Of a stretch of 64,000 nt of DNA, positions 32,906 to 43,920 are shown in pieces. The notes under the pieces are model-generated. The model was not told the origin of the DNA. It saw only the letters and a program-made list of their open reading frames with translations, and did not search any database. Both the position numbers and the translations under genes were made by a program. Position 1 is the first letter of the stretch, and the number at the start of each line of letters is the position of its first letter. The DNA is from Schistosoma haematobium (taxonomy: Eukaryota; Platyhelminthes; Trematoda; Strigeidida; Schistosomatidae): contig NC_067196.1 in assembly GCF_000699445.3 (NCBI RefSeq), positions 81,706,364 to 81,770,363 of the forward strand. The letters run 5' to 3'.

Positions 32906-32935
32906 ACTAGAGAATAAGTTACCTGGTTATGCCAC

Positions 32936-32938
<3 letters not shown>

Positions 32939-32973
<35 letters not shown>
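32939..32973. repeat. (TA)n microsatellite
   Basis: The longest TA run in the window, about 17 units. Confidence 0.95.
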
Positions 32974-32975
<2 letters not shown>

Positions 32976-33404
32976 TCCTGTTGAGGAAGGTATATTGGGC
33001 GCACTATCAGACAACTAGTTGTCTGTTTTGTTTGGTATAACTTACTAAGCATAATAATAGTAATAATAATGATATTAATAATGATAGACAATACCGGTTC
33101 GAAACTGTCAATAACAAAAATCACAAAACGTAACATACTGATTTCCCTTTCTATGATGTTACCTATTTTATAAAAAAATGTTTTAAAACAATTCAAGTGA
33201 ATAGATATAGCAATGTGAAATTTGTTATTGAATATTTTCAATCAATTTTCACTCTTCTCTTAATCAATCTTACTTAGTTTTAAATGTTAGCGTGCTTAAC
33301 TTTTAGTTAGTATTGAGATAATAAATGATCAGTTACAGACATTTTTCTCCTCTATTCAATGTAATAATTCTTTTCAAAAATGAATCCGAGAGTTAATATA
33401 AGCT

Positions 33405-33490
33405 AGACTATCATTGGTCTTAATTAGATCGACTCGTAAGTTCAACTTTGAAAATACTACTTTCTCCTCAAACCTTCATACTGATAATAA
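33405..33490. mobile_element. SINE family A tail, diverged
   Basis: A short minus part (AAGCTAGACTATCATTGG) and plus tail (GATCGACTCGTAAGTTCAAC...CTTCATACTGATAATA) resemble the subfamily at 16.8 kb. Diverged and incomplete. Confidence 0.5.
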
Positions 33491-33767
33491 TCTACCAAAC
33501 TAATAAAAATATGGGGATGAAATAATTATCCACTTCTTACCAGTTTGTGAGTTTCGAGAAGTATAAGAGTATGTAGTTATGAACTGTATTTCACTCGACT
33601 TTTATAAAGCCATAACTGTTCAAAGTCTCAAAGTGTGGAACTGGAGCTTTATAACTAATCAGTAATTTGTATTTGTATCATTAAAATTAACTTGTGATAA
33701 GAATTAACTTCAAATTGAACAACATTAAAAACCCTTCCATAAAATTTGTTATAATAAATTAACTGAG

Positions 33768-34020
33768 CAAAGATGGATGGTGGCATGCAGTGAAAACCAG
33801 GACGCGCGTTTCATCCTGGTTGTGACTCTTCAGCTGACAAAACGCGCGTCCTGGATTCCACTGCTAGACACTATCCATCTTCGCTTATAAAGCTTGTGAC
33901 ATAAAGCAATATCGAAGCAGTCCGCACAGAATTTACATATGTCAATAAGAGACTGATCAATCGCAGCCCTAAATAATAATGGGAAAGTACAAGTAAACAA
34001 CACCAAGTGAATTTATAACT
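33768..34020. mobile_element. Hammerhead SINE family C, facing ribozyme palindrome plus tail
   Basis: A minus ribozyme (33794-33836) faces a plus ribozyme remnant (33831-33862), and the family 3' tail follows in plus orientation to 34020. The outer arms GCAGTG...GGACGCGCG and CGCGCGTCC...CACTGC are inverted around about 15 bases. The minus ribozyme retains CTGAAGA, GAAA and GTC with a CGC/GCG stem III. The plus one has lost its middle (stem II). Confidence 0.8.
33794..33836 (-). ncRNA. Hammerhead ribozyme, core present (family C)
   Basis: On the minus strand: CAG, core CTGAAGA, stem II GTC/GAT (one G-U), GAAA, stem III CGC/GCG, GTC triplet, then CTG closing stem I. The invariant core bases are kept. 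Stems I and II are short, so activity is plausible but uncertain. Confidence 0.6.
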
Positions 34021-34883
34021 TAATTTGTTATTAAGGTGTTTTGATTAACAGCGTGTTGATTAAATTTGGTGTTTTTTTCTTTAGGACTGCTGGGTTTAAA
34101 ATATTTTTTTATAAGATTTTTCAGGTTTTCACTAATGATTCGTTTTCTTAACAACTGCATTCTCATAAGTTATTGAGTCTCAATATGTTCGACTTTAGTG
34201 TTACTCTGTCAACCCAAAGTGAGTGATTTTCATAAATTTCCATAAACATTTGATCATCATACGTTGTGTGGTGTATAATCTATGAACATTTTAATATAAA
34301 TACGTTTTGTATTTGTATTAAGTTGATCATTTTATTATAGTTTGAGTTTTCCTACATTCAGAGATACTAAACATAAAGCAGTTAAGTTTAACCTCAGATT
34401 GATTTTTGTAAGCATTAAGTGACTAAAGCAAACATTGTAGTGGAATAACTTTAAATATACCTGAATGTTTTTATAGTACTGTAAAATTTTAAAACCCGGA
34501 TTCCGATTTTATAAATTATTGTGTTTAATTGAAAACAGTTTAGTAAACATATTATTTAATACATATACTAAAGCAGAAATCTAAATTATTGTATTGGGAA
34601 TGGACTACGATATTGTGTGACTCATTCACTATAAAATAAATCTATTCAAGTATTTGTCGAAGTACCTTGCTTCCATGAGTTGCATATCCATCAACTCTAA
34701 CATCTGTGAGCTTGTGATCATTACTATTATTAACTTTATTTCAATGTTACTAAACTTGCGGCTGTTTTTAAGTTAATATTTTAAAGAAATCATGGAAATT
34801 AAATGAAGGGTTTATTTTAAATCAAAGATATTCGTCTGAGTTCAAAACATATATTTAAATCTTGTTATTTTCATGTAATAAAC
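34021..34883. other. AT-rich stretch, nothing recognised
   Basis: No supported feature. Confidence 0.45.
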
Positions 34884-35415
34884 TGTGGTGGTCGGTATTC
34901 CATATAATCCTTAAACTTCATATACAGTTCGTCTTGATAACCGTCACTAGATAACGCCCCAACGGTATATTAATCAGAAAGTGAATACGAAGTGTTGATT
35001 AAGTTTATTATGAGACTACACACACAGATATCCAAAATTACAGGTGCGTTAAACAAGCATGAAAGAGTTGTGCCGAAAGGCAAGCAGGTAAGCGAGGGAG
35101 TGAGTGAGTGAGTCAGCAAATATGAGTACGAGTAAGCGAATACACTTAAGCGAGAGAGAGCAGTGAACATGAATAACATGGATATATATATATACATAGT
35201 GAAATGAGCGAATCATCGAATCAATTAAGGGATTAGTATTAAGGCTATCAGCGTGAATAAATGCGTTGGCAGTAAGCAATGCACATGCATACATGTTCAT
35301 ACATTCGCAACAATAATAAAGATACAATGATATAGATAAGTTGTTGTTGTACGGATAACTCAGTTCGTTAATAAGTTAACGAAATGAGTTAACCGAGTTA
35401 AATGTGAACAAACTC
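34884..35415 (-). mobile_element. Possible LTR (TG...CA), third type
   Basis: On the minus strand the segment ends CCGACCACCACA and contains CATAATAAACTTAATC, an AATAAA-type polyadenylation signal, upstream of that end. A TGTTCACA about 530 bp away could be its start. It is moderately richer in G and C than its surroundings and holds a (GAGT)n run near 35098-35113. No target duplication was found, so the boundaries and the LTR interpretation are tentative. Confidence 0.35.
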
Positions 35416-36189
35416 AATTGCATGTGAGTTACCATAAAACAGATCAAAGCACAGTTTTTCACGCAATTTCTAGCTTGTTATCTATGTGACAACGATCCTT
35501 ATTCAATTCCTAACATTAAGAGAGATGGAACTCATCAGTTCTTACCCAAAGTTGCAACTTATTTGATGAGTTCAAAACTACTCGTTTTACTGAAAAATAT
35601 CTGTAAGATGAAAACGCCTAGAAATAATTTATTCAGCTAATATTAAGGAAGATTCAACATTTTCGTGATAATAGCCTATTGTATAAGTAATATCAATTTC
35701 AGGTGTTTTATATTCATAGTGCTATTATTGTTGTTGTTGTTGTTACGTATTCTGAACAAATTGTAGTAATATAGAGGAACCCACTAGTTTACTGTTAAAT
35801 TTTATCTTTGATGATAACATTAACTAGAGTTATAAAGTAAGAACCGACAGTTAGTTAACTGTTTATGTTACTAATTTATTGATGAAGGAGAGTGAAACTG
35901 TCATAACCATCTAGAATTTTAATTATTTGAAAAAGATTATGTAATGTTTTAAATGGGTAATGCAAAACAATCGAAGAGAAAATACCTTATGAACGACAAG
36001 TAGTAATCTGTTTACCAAGCATGAAAAAAGTTAAGTAAAATACAGAAAACACTGATGACAATGCCAACTGACTATTAGTATTTAAAATATATTGCGCAGA
36101 TCAATATCAATTGATCCATAAACAAAAAAAATCAAAGAAAATTAGAGTCGTAACTTAATAAAGAACTGTTCAAGAGAAGACTGATGATA
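35416..36189. other. AT-rich stretch, nothing recognised
   Basis: Contains a short (TTG)n run near 35729-35745. No gene or repeat family is supported. Confidence 0.45.
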
Positions 36190-36550
36190 TTTAACGATGG
36201 AATCCAGGACGTAAATTTAACCCCGCTTTGGACTCATCATTTAAATGTGTCTTCATTGGTGTCGATGTTCACTTTGAGACTCGAACCCAGTACCGATCGG
36301 TTCAAACGCCATCTCTTTATCCATTTAGCTACTGAATTCAGATAGTTACTGTCTTGTTTACTAGGGTGGATTCTAATTTCTTTGTTCTAGTTGTTTGAAT
36401 CTTTTTATATTTGGCTTAAAAAATGTTTAGAATTTAGTAGTTATATCGAAACAATCCTCACATGATGTATATATGCGCCGAAATAAACTGTTCAATTGCA
36501 GTTCTAAACATAAATAAGAAGATTCAAACAACCAACATTGTGAAAACTCT
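36190..36550. mobile_element. Hammerhead SINE family C, composite, degraded
   Basis: A minus ribozyme and head (36190-36345: GGAATCCAGGACG and later GAGACTCGAACCCAGTACC) are followed by a plus tail (about 36345-36550). The core reads ATGATGA with a destroyed GAAA region, so it is inactive. Confidence 0.7.
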
Positions 36551-37027
36551 GAAGTAAACATTTACTTCATTATTCAACAATTACTCACCAGCACCGAGTT
36601 TTTGAGCAAAATATGTTCACAGATCAAAGAAATCTACAATAAGCTAATGGGTTTGTATTTATAAATAGTTTTATTTGAAATTGGACTTCATACGAAGTAA
36701 ATTAATTTCGCTATAAATCACTTTGTACTGTTGATTACGTTTTTTATAGCATATAATAAACGGACACGGATTTCAAATATTTGAAAACAATAATATGGAG
36801 GCTGTACATCACTATGTTAGTAGCAACGTATTATTATGCAATTTTGCATACTTTGTTAGATTATTTATAAAATGTGTTTTTTTGATACCATTGACACTTA
36901 CCTTAATTAAGTATTATGGTAATTGTAACCATAAAAAATAGCAACAACAAATCAAATTGTGTTGCTAACAATTCATTTGTTTGATGTACTTTTAAATGAT
37001 AAATGTTAATAGGTTAGATATGAATTA
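36551..37027. other. AT-rich stretch, nothing recognised
   Basis: No supported feature. Confidence 0.4.
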
Positions 37028-37330
37028 TTAATGATTGAATTCATGAGTTGATTTAAGCTAGACCACCCTGGAAAACATGGAAGCACGGAAAGGCTTTTTC
37101 GTCCTAGTATGGGACTCTTCAGCAGTGCGCATCCACGATCCCACACCACGCGGGGCTCGAACCCAGGACCTACTGGCTTCGCGCGCGAGCACTTAACCAC
37201 TAGACTTAGTGGTTAGGACGAAACGGCCGTCCAGTGCTTCCAGGTTTCCCATGGTGGTCTAGCTTCAATCGACTCATGATTTCAACCTGTGAAATTTCTA
37301 AAAACTCTCCACAAAACCCATTCTGATATT
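37028..37330. mobile_element. Hammerhead SINE family A, inverted dimer with hairpin junction
   Basis: The minus copy runs 37028-37200. The junction AACCACTAGACTTAGTGGTT is itself a small palindrome formed by two A-box regions back to back. The plus half jumps from the A box (AGTGGTTA) straight to stem II' (AGGACGAAACGG) and continues to the tail. The minus ribozyme keeps CTGAAGA and GAAA, but stem III is damaged and the cleavage triplet reads TTT. The plus ribozyme lacks its first core strand. Confidence 0.85.
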
Positions 37331-38117
37331 CGTAAACGTTCACTAATTGTATCACTCGGTTAACATACTTTCCATGATAAAGCATGATCTCTATTTGTTC
37401 AAAACAACCAAGGAATATACTAATTGTAACCAAAAGTAAAAAGTTTAGCATTTATCAAATGTTCGTTATTAGAAACTGTTATATTGTAGTGAACAGAACA
37501 CGAGTGAGGACAATCGAATGGATTTAACACAAAATTACAGGACTTGTTAATAAAATCTAACAATCATAAAGTAAATGCTTAATTTGCAAAATCTCCACCA
37601 ATTGTCTCATAATGACTCAGACTTCATTGTTCTTACATTTTCATACAAATTGCATCTTGTTTCCTTTCTCTACTGTTCGATCATCTTGTTTCTCTGCTGC
37701 CAGACCTTCTGTTCACGACTAACATCATATAATACTTATGTCAATATAAGTAGCACACACCACAATATAACTGAACATTTGAGTCGTCTAACTTCCACCG
37801 ATCAAAATAAACAAAATAATGCAGGTCGTCATACAATACTTTGACATAATCTATGACCATGTAAAGCTCAGTAATTCGAATGCACAACTTGGAAAATAAA
37901 ATACTTCTATCATATAGTATAATGATTCAAACTTTAATGTAACTTCTCAGACTTTACAATTGAATATATTAAGTATTATAACCAGAATTTGAGTTAACAA
38001 CCTTGAATTGCATATTGTATAAGTCAATTTTGTTCAAATTTAAAATGATCTATTTATATGAAACTTTACTTCAGTGACAATTTTTACTTACATGTAAGTC
38101 AGTCAACCAGTTAGCTA
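37331..38117. other. AT-rich stretch, nothing recognised
   Basis: An 89-codon plus frame (37575-37844) has a hydrophobic middle but no recognisable domain or supporting context; not called as a gene. Confidence 0.4.
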
Positions 38118-38445
38118 AAACGTAGAACCAGGCACATATATACATCCGTCCAAATTGCACAACAATATGAACACAAAATTCATAGGAGTGGTTAAGTCAT
38201 TAGTAGTAATATATAAAAGAAAGATTGCATATAAGGACATAGTACAGGAAGAAAGAATTGGTTCGTAGAAAGAAACATATGAAGTGATTTTAATCTTATA
38301 GTGTATACACCGACGCCATTGTGATCGATTATGAGTCATGTCACCCAGAGTCTACAACTATTGGTTACAATAGTCACGCGGACCCCAATCAAATAGTCTG
38401 CATCTATCAACATGATTCAGACTAGAAGTTAATGACTTCAGGTCC
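38118..38445 (-). pseudogene. Non-LTR polyprotein C-terminus and 3' UTR
   Basis: On the minus strand it starts near the TSSLSHVGR-like block (LTSSLNHVDRC by translation) and gives the MTHNRSQWRRCIH C-terminal motif at about 38290-38340. It continues into a 3' UTR shared with 53819-54175 (TTCTTTCTTCCTGTACTATG). Related 3' ends are at 41433-41752 (minus) and, in a different subfamily, 19030-19365. Confidence 0.7.
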
Positions 38446-38814
38446 AACTGAAATTTCTCTTTTATATTTTCTACTAAAAACAAATCTTTTTTTTCTATGA
38501 ATATTTTTAGTGGAATATATTTACAATGAATGTTTCATATACATACTCTATTATCAACCAGACATTTAATAGTTCATTTGAACATTAGACATTTTATTTA
38601 TTAAAGTTATTCATGACATAAATCATGTCGGTTTTATTAGTTTATGATACTATAAACATCAAGTAATTTATTGTTTCCAATTCTGTCAGATTTTTCCATA
38701 GTAAATATATGCAAATCATTTTTTAATGAATATTCTATATCATAAATTTGTTACATTTCAGTTATGTTTTCGTGTATTTTACACAAATAAGGCGGCTGAT
38801 ATTGTGGCGAAAAT
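38446..38814. other. AT-rich stretch, nothing recognised
   Basis: No supported feature. Confidence 0.4.
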
Positions 38815-38875
38815 TTGTAGCTTAGGTGGATGATTTTGATGAAGTTTCGTTCTCTAAGCTGAATGGACCAATGAG
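38815..38875 (-). pseudogene. PLE 3'-end fragment
   Basis: GGTGGATGATTTTGATGAAG and TCGTTCTCTAAGCTGAATGG match the minus strand of the PLE 3' end seen at 8.8 kb and 57.2 kb. Only about 60 bp. Confidence 0.65.
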
Positions 38876-39565
38876 GCGACTGACTTCAAAATGTTACTCT
38901 TGTAAGTTTTGGTTGTAGAAAAAATATGTGAAAAAACAACCGACTGATTATCTCAGTATAAATTGTATAGAAAACAGGATGATAGATTATAGAAATAATA
39001 GGCTTATAATAGGCATTTGTATAATATTTAGTTGGAATTCCCATTTAAAACCATATGTAGTCTTTAACTATGGTTAGTGTAAATATACATGAATACAGAC
39101 CGAAAAAATTCCCGATTTCTTTGTAAGTTAGCTGTATCTGAGTTACTTATTAAATGGATTATTCATATCTATTCAATTCATTCAATCTATAAGCATATAA
39201 ATCAAACACACACAAAAAAAACATTTACGATCATAGTTACAGTCAATTTGTGATCGTTGTTTCAATTTCATACAAACATGTATTCCAGATTTATATTTCT
39301 AACATTTCAGTGAATAGGTTAATTACCAAAAAAACCCTATTGTTTCAGGAAAATTACTATTAAGACTCCAAATGTAGAACTATCATAAAGAGTTTCACAA
39401 ATAACTCCTAATACATAACAAATTACATTAGTTCTCACTTCATTGGAATATTTTAATGAAGTTATGTATCATTCTTCAAGCCGGTTTTCAAATCATATTT
39501 TACAATAGTTTATCATAATAATCATTGAAAAGTATATGATTATTATATTTTTTATTTTTATTTTA
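38876..39565. other. AT-rich stretch, nothing recognised
   Basis: No supported feature. Confidence 0.45.
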
Positions 39566-40089
39566 CAAACTGTTATAACTTATGGCCTGTGTACCCTGCT
39601 AATGTATAACGTAACGATACCGCCAATTAGAGAACAGTGAGTAATTGACCGAACTAATGACGCCTGAAAACTCGTGCGAGCAGTCTAGAGTACTTATCTA
39701 TTTTGCTTCACACCTAGCCCTGCCTGTTAAGTCCAGAACAACAATCTCAGCCTCTGCAATATGAATTATGCATTTCAAACATACTGGGTTTAGATACCAA
39801 TCAAACAAATCACATCGTACCATAAAATAGAAAATAACATTTGTACAAGATTTATCCAAAAGTGTCTGTGAATGTAGGAGGTAGTAATTGATAGACTGGG
39901 TATAACTCAAAAAGGTAAATCGTATAATAATAGTTCATAGGTCAAAATAAAGCTTATGATAAGAGGAACACGAATATGGATAGTTTAGTTATTTAACAAT
40001 TATACAATAAAAATATACGCATAGTATTAGTTCAGAAATAGATTCCAACAGTTACCATTCATTATGCTTATTCGGGACATAACACAAAC
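39566..40089 (-). mobile_element. Solo LTR with perfect 5-bp target duplication
   Basis: A 514-bp LTR spans 39571-40084. On the minus strand it starts TGTTATGTCCCG and ends GTTATAACA. CAAAC flanks it on both sides (39566-39570 and 40085-40089). It is the same family as 4983-5461, sharing the AATGAATGGTAAC block and the ATTTTTAT...GTATAATTGTTAAATAAC block. No internal region is present, so this is a clean solo LTR. Confidence 0.88.
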
Positions 40090-40672
40090 CATATTTCATA
40101 ATTTGTTTACATAGATTATAGAATCATTTTTAACTGTTTTTGTAATAAAGCGAATAAAATTCAATCTCATTTGTGTGACGGTTAAACAAAAACAACACAC
40201 TGAATTGTTATTTTATCTTTATTCCGTAATATTTTACCAGATCGTTATCCTTCTTCATAGTGTCAGTGAATGTAAACTTTAAAGCTGATAACATGATAGG
40301 TGTGTAGAATATTGTGTCAGTTACTTTGAAAACATTCTTACTAAGATGGTTGATTTTCTTCATAGCATAGTGTAGTCAAGAAGTATGATATTTATCCATG
40401 TATTTATATCAATAAAAAAAATGATACATGTAATGGCAACAAGAACGCTGTTACAAAGTAATTTTCTGAAGTTCATGAGGCTTACATTCAGGAAGTTCAG
40501 TAAGATTATTTGTGTTACATATGTATGGTCCTTTATTGTCATTTGATAAACAAATACTTGAGCAAAGACAAAATATTCTAACACAACAATTGCATATGTG
40601 TAAACGTCTGTCTGACATGCAATCCAGGAATGCTGGAACTTAACGGTCTGTCATTTTCAAGCTGATCCGGAA
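40090..40672. other. AT-rich stretch, nothing recognised
   Basis: No supported feature. Confidence 0.4.
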
Positions 40673-40860
40673 GCATACTTACTTCCTTGCACCTGTTACT
40701 CCGAATAGAGCATAGCCGCCGACCAAGGTTCTCCAATTCCGCTTGGAGCCCCTCTGTGGATTTTATCAGTCCCAACCCCGGAGAAAGGAGAAAGGTTGGG
40801 CATGGAATTAGTAACCCCATCCCGTAGAAAACCAACTCGCTAAAAAAACGCTAACTAGAT
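40673..40860. mobile_element. RTE 3' end and RTE 5' leader, head-to-head
   Basis: Positions 40673-40760 are the minus-strand RTE terminus (ACTTACTTCC...GTTACTCCGAATAGAGC). Positions 40775-40860 are the plus-strand RTE leader (TTGGGCATGGAATTAG, GTAGAAAACCAACTCGC). The same two pieces occur in the same orientation at 3367-4010. Confidence 0.6.
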
Positions 40861-41262
40861 CAGAAGGCATATCTCTAGCTTATATGTTATATTATTATCA
40901 CCTTTTGGTATCGTAAAACAAATCGCACTGAAGATTTGTTTCGGACTGAAGAATTTCTTCATTTATACATATATTAACAATAGTTTTAAATATGCAATAC
41001 ACCAAAACGTTTATTGAACCTTATATGAAAATATGTGAACGAATACATTTCTGCCTTAAAAAATACCTTAAGAATTTTAATGGCAAACGTTATAAATAGT
41101 AACTACTGTTTGGAATTTAAGATCAAAATCTCTTCATCAATCATTAATCGAATATAAAAAACAATCATAGTTAGCGTAACGATAAATCAATCAAAAAATC
41201 CATTAGGCTAGTAAAGAATATTTAGTTTTCAGCGCTGTCAACTGATAAAACAGTTTAGAAAT

Positions 41263-41432
41263 TGTTATCTCCCGATGAGAATAATGAATGGTAACTGTTG
41301 GAATTTATTTCTGAACTAATACTATGCGTATATTTTTATCGTATAATTGTTAAATAACTAAACTATTCATATTCGTGTTCCTCTTATCATAAGCTTTATT
41401 TTGACTTGTGAACTATTATTAGTACACCTACA
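41263..41432 (+). mobile_element. Truncated LTR (5' third)
   Basis: Starts TGTTATCTCCCGATG and shares AATGAATGGTAAC and GTATAATTGTTAAATAAC with the solo LTRs. It breaks off near ACTATTATTAGTACAC, where a minus-strand non-LTR 3' fragment begins. The copy at 53643-53818 breaks at nearly the same LTR position beside the same fragment family. Confidence 0.75.
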
Positions 41433-41752
41433 CCATTGTGATCGATTCTGAGCTATGTCACTCAGAGTCTTCAACCACTGGCTCGATACTCACGCGAACT
41501 CCAACCAAGTAGTCTTCATCTACCAACATGGCTCAGACTAGAAGTTAGTGACTTCAAGGACTGATTCCACGTTTTGGTTTGGTCGCCCCTAACTTCCTCC
41601 CAACCATCCCCAACACCGGTTATCATTGTAAGTCGTGGTAATCGGTGTTCAGGCATACGTAACACGTGGCCCAATCATCTCAGTCGGTAAAGATCCACAA
41701 CCTCATTGACTGATTTACCATAATCCCCTAATACTCTGCATGCATGGAATAA
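41433..41752 (-). pseudogene. Non-LTR polyprotein C-terminal fragment
   Basis: On the minus strand a nearly continuous frame reads YGKSVNEVVDLYRLRWLGHV, then LRMPEHRLPRLTMITGVGDG. GDQTKTWNQSLKSLTSSLSH follows, and the last part carries stops. The WLGHVLRMP block is typical of RTE-like polyprotein C-termini, so this family is an RTE-type lineage distinct from the WKWIGH family here. The terminal RSQWR motif has decayed. Confidence 0.75.
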
Positions 41753-42399
41753 AATTAACAAAATACATTAATTTACATCAATATTATTCACTTATATTTG
41801 TTATATTCATTTTTCACAATGGGAAATCATCATGATCTTAAGATACATACTCGTTTTGAGCATTGGTAAAAACCACTTCTATTTCAATGATTCATTTAGT
41901 ACATTATTTTGTTTACTTTCAATGTGAATGTATCACACTTTTACATTTGCTATTCAACTAAAGGAAAAAAAATTAGCATCATTTTCAAATTATTTAAACA
42001 TTCTACTTTTAAAGAATATGCAATTTATTTACAAACAAACAAACAATCAGACAATGTAAATTTTATCAGTAGTGACCATAAAATTATCTATATGATGCTC
42101 CCTTGTGTATTTTAATGATTATCAAAAAGTGAGCAACTATATATTCAGTAATGCATTCGGCTATGAACATTTAGTTACATGTAGTATTAAATACAAAATT
42201 AATGTGAACGATCATGTATGTAGTAATCTAATGGGATATTGTATTGAATTCATTGTTACATAGCTAAACTAAGTATACATTGCACAAAAATGTAATTTGG
42301 TGAACAGATTAATTAGGACAGATAAATTTTAAATAGAGTTACCATTATATGCATCAAAAAATATATATTTGCGTTAATACATTTGGAGGATGCAAAAAC
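41753..42399. other. AT-rich stretch, nothing recognised
   Basis: No supported feature; a 68-codon plus frame at 41909-42115 has no recognisable domain. Confidence 0.4.
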
Positions 42400-42990
42400 C
42401 TGGTCAGCATCATTGATGAGCACAGTGGATCTAATGCACATGTGAAGGCGCGGATCCGCAAAGCAAGAGCAGCATATTTACAACTGAGGAACATCTGTAA
42501 CTCAAAACAACTGTCAACCAATACCAAGGTCAGAATTTTCAATACAAATGTCAAGATAGTTTTACTGTATGGGGTGGAAACTTGAACTACGAAAGCCATC
42601 ATCCAGAAGATATAGGTATTTATCAACAGTTCCTTATGCAAAATACTTCAGATCCGTTGGTCAGACACTTCCAGCAACAACCTACTATGGGAGAGAATAA
42701 ACCAGATTCCAGCTAACGAGGAAATCAGTAAGAAGTGCTGGAAGTGGATAGGACACATATTGAAGAAGCACCCAACTGCGTTACAAGGCACGCATTCACT
42801 TGGAATCCTCAAGTCCAAAGGAGAAGAGGAAGACCACAGAACACATTATGCCGAGAAATGAAGACGGACATTGGAAGAATGAACAACAACTAGATAGAAC
42901 TATAAAGGAAAGTTCAGGATAGAGTGTTTTAGCGATTGCTGGTCAGTGGCCTACACTCCACTGGGAATAACAGGCGTAATTAAATAAGTC
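42400..42990 (+). pseudogene. RTE-like 3' fragment, sharing an identical tract with 50.9-51.3 kb
   Basis: It begins in VSIIDEHSGSNAHVKARIRK and continues through VRIFNTNVKIVLLYGVET. The frame then breaks, and the WKWIGH-equivalent region and RTE C-terminus follow, with an end near GGGAATAACAGGCG. Positions 42410-42858 match 50880-51328 as reverse complement over 449 bp with no difference that I can see. This includes a shared small deletion after the ACTTGAACTACG block. The remaining 130 bp to the 3' end differ substantially. Confidence 0.85.
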
Positions 42991-43069
42991 CATTTACACA
43001 ATAACATAACAAGAACTCACAGTAAGCAGCTTCATCAAAGTTAGCCACTGTATTAATGAAAATGTTCCA

Positions 43070-43195
43070 TCTAAAGTTTGTACTGATGATATCGTTCGAA
43101 ATAACGATGAAAACTCTACAACCAAATAATCCAGTTCAAAGAACAAAAACTTCATCAAAATGTTCTAATCCTTAGTTATATTTACAGATTTAACA
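43070..43195 (+). pseudogene. PLE 3'-end fragment
   Basis: AAGTTTGTACTGATGATATCG, then CTACAACCAAATAATCCAG and GAACAAAAACTTCATCAAA, match the PLE C-terminus and 3' end (compare 8765-8880). Diverged and with frame damage. Confidence 0.65.
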
Positions 43196-43764
43196 ACCGT
43201 TGAGAACAAGAATTGTAGATTTATTGTAATGACCAACTAATATTAGTCATTTTGAACTATAATTATTTCATTCAACTGAAATCTTCATATTATATGCTAA
43301 TTAAACTATCACATTTGTTTTTCTCTATGGATTATAAATTCAATTATAAAAAGGGAGTTTCACAATTACCTAAATGATCACATTATGAGTCCATATATAT
43401 TCAGCTTTATATTTAAGTTATTATTCGAAATTAGATAAAGTTCGATATTAAAAATTCACTCCATCTGCTTATCTACAAAATTGTAGAACTTAATTACTCA
43501 GGTAATAAGGTTAATGAAAATTTATGTACACGCATACTTAGGAATTTAAACTGTTATTCTCATTGTTTATTGAATAAACACTAAATGTATTGGTCATTCT
43601 AAGTAATTCATCTTTTAGTCTAGATGTTACCATTGGGCGCGTAGAATAAGTGAAGTGTTGATATCATATGATTCATGACATTAAAAGCCTGTTTTAGTAC
43701 TGCTTCAAAACGGATACAGTTTCCAAACTATACTCAAAGAATAAGTCAATTATTTTTGAATTTT
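43196..43764. other. AT-rich stretch, nothing recognised
   Basis: No supported feature. Confidence 0.4.
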
Positions 43765-43920
43765 CACTAGATTCCATTGCTTGCTACTATCCATATGTGC
43801 TTAAAAAGCTTGTGACTTAAAGCTATATCGAGGTAATCTATGCAGGTTGCACATATGCCAACAAGAGATTGATCAATTGCAGTCCTAAATAATAATGGGA
43901 AGATACAAGTGAATTTTCCA
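43765..43920 (+). mobile_element. Hammerhead SINE family C, 3' tail
   Basis: From TAGATTCCATTGCTTGC (just after the ribozyme cleavage site) through AAAAGCTTGTGAC, GAGATTGATCAATTGCAGTC and AATAATGGGAAGATACAAG. The start is within a few bases of where a self-cleaved 3' product would begin (after GTC, before CTGGATTCC). Confidence 0.7.

Noticed and set aside
32939..32973. Long TA run as an origin of replication or regulatory element
   Set aside because: It is a simple microsatellite; other TA runs of the same type are scattered through the window.
35098..35113. GAGT-repeat region as a telomere- or CRISPR-like array
   Set aside because: Only a few imperfect units, no spacers, inside a possible LTR.
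37575..37844. 89-codon frame with a hydrophobic segment, possible small membrane protein
   Set aside because: No start context, homology or conserved motif visible; AT-rich DNA readily yields hydrophobic codons.
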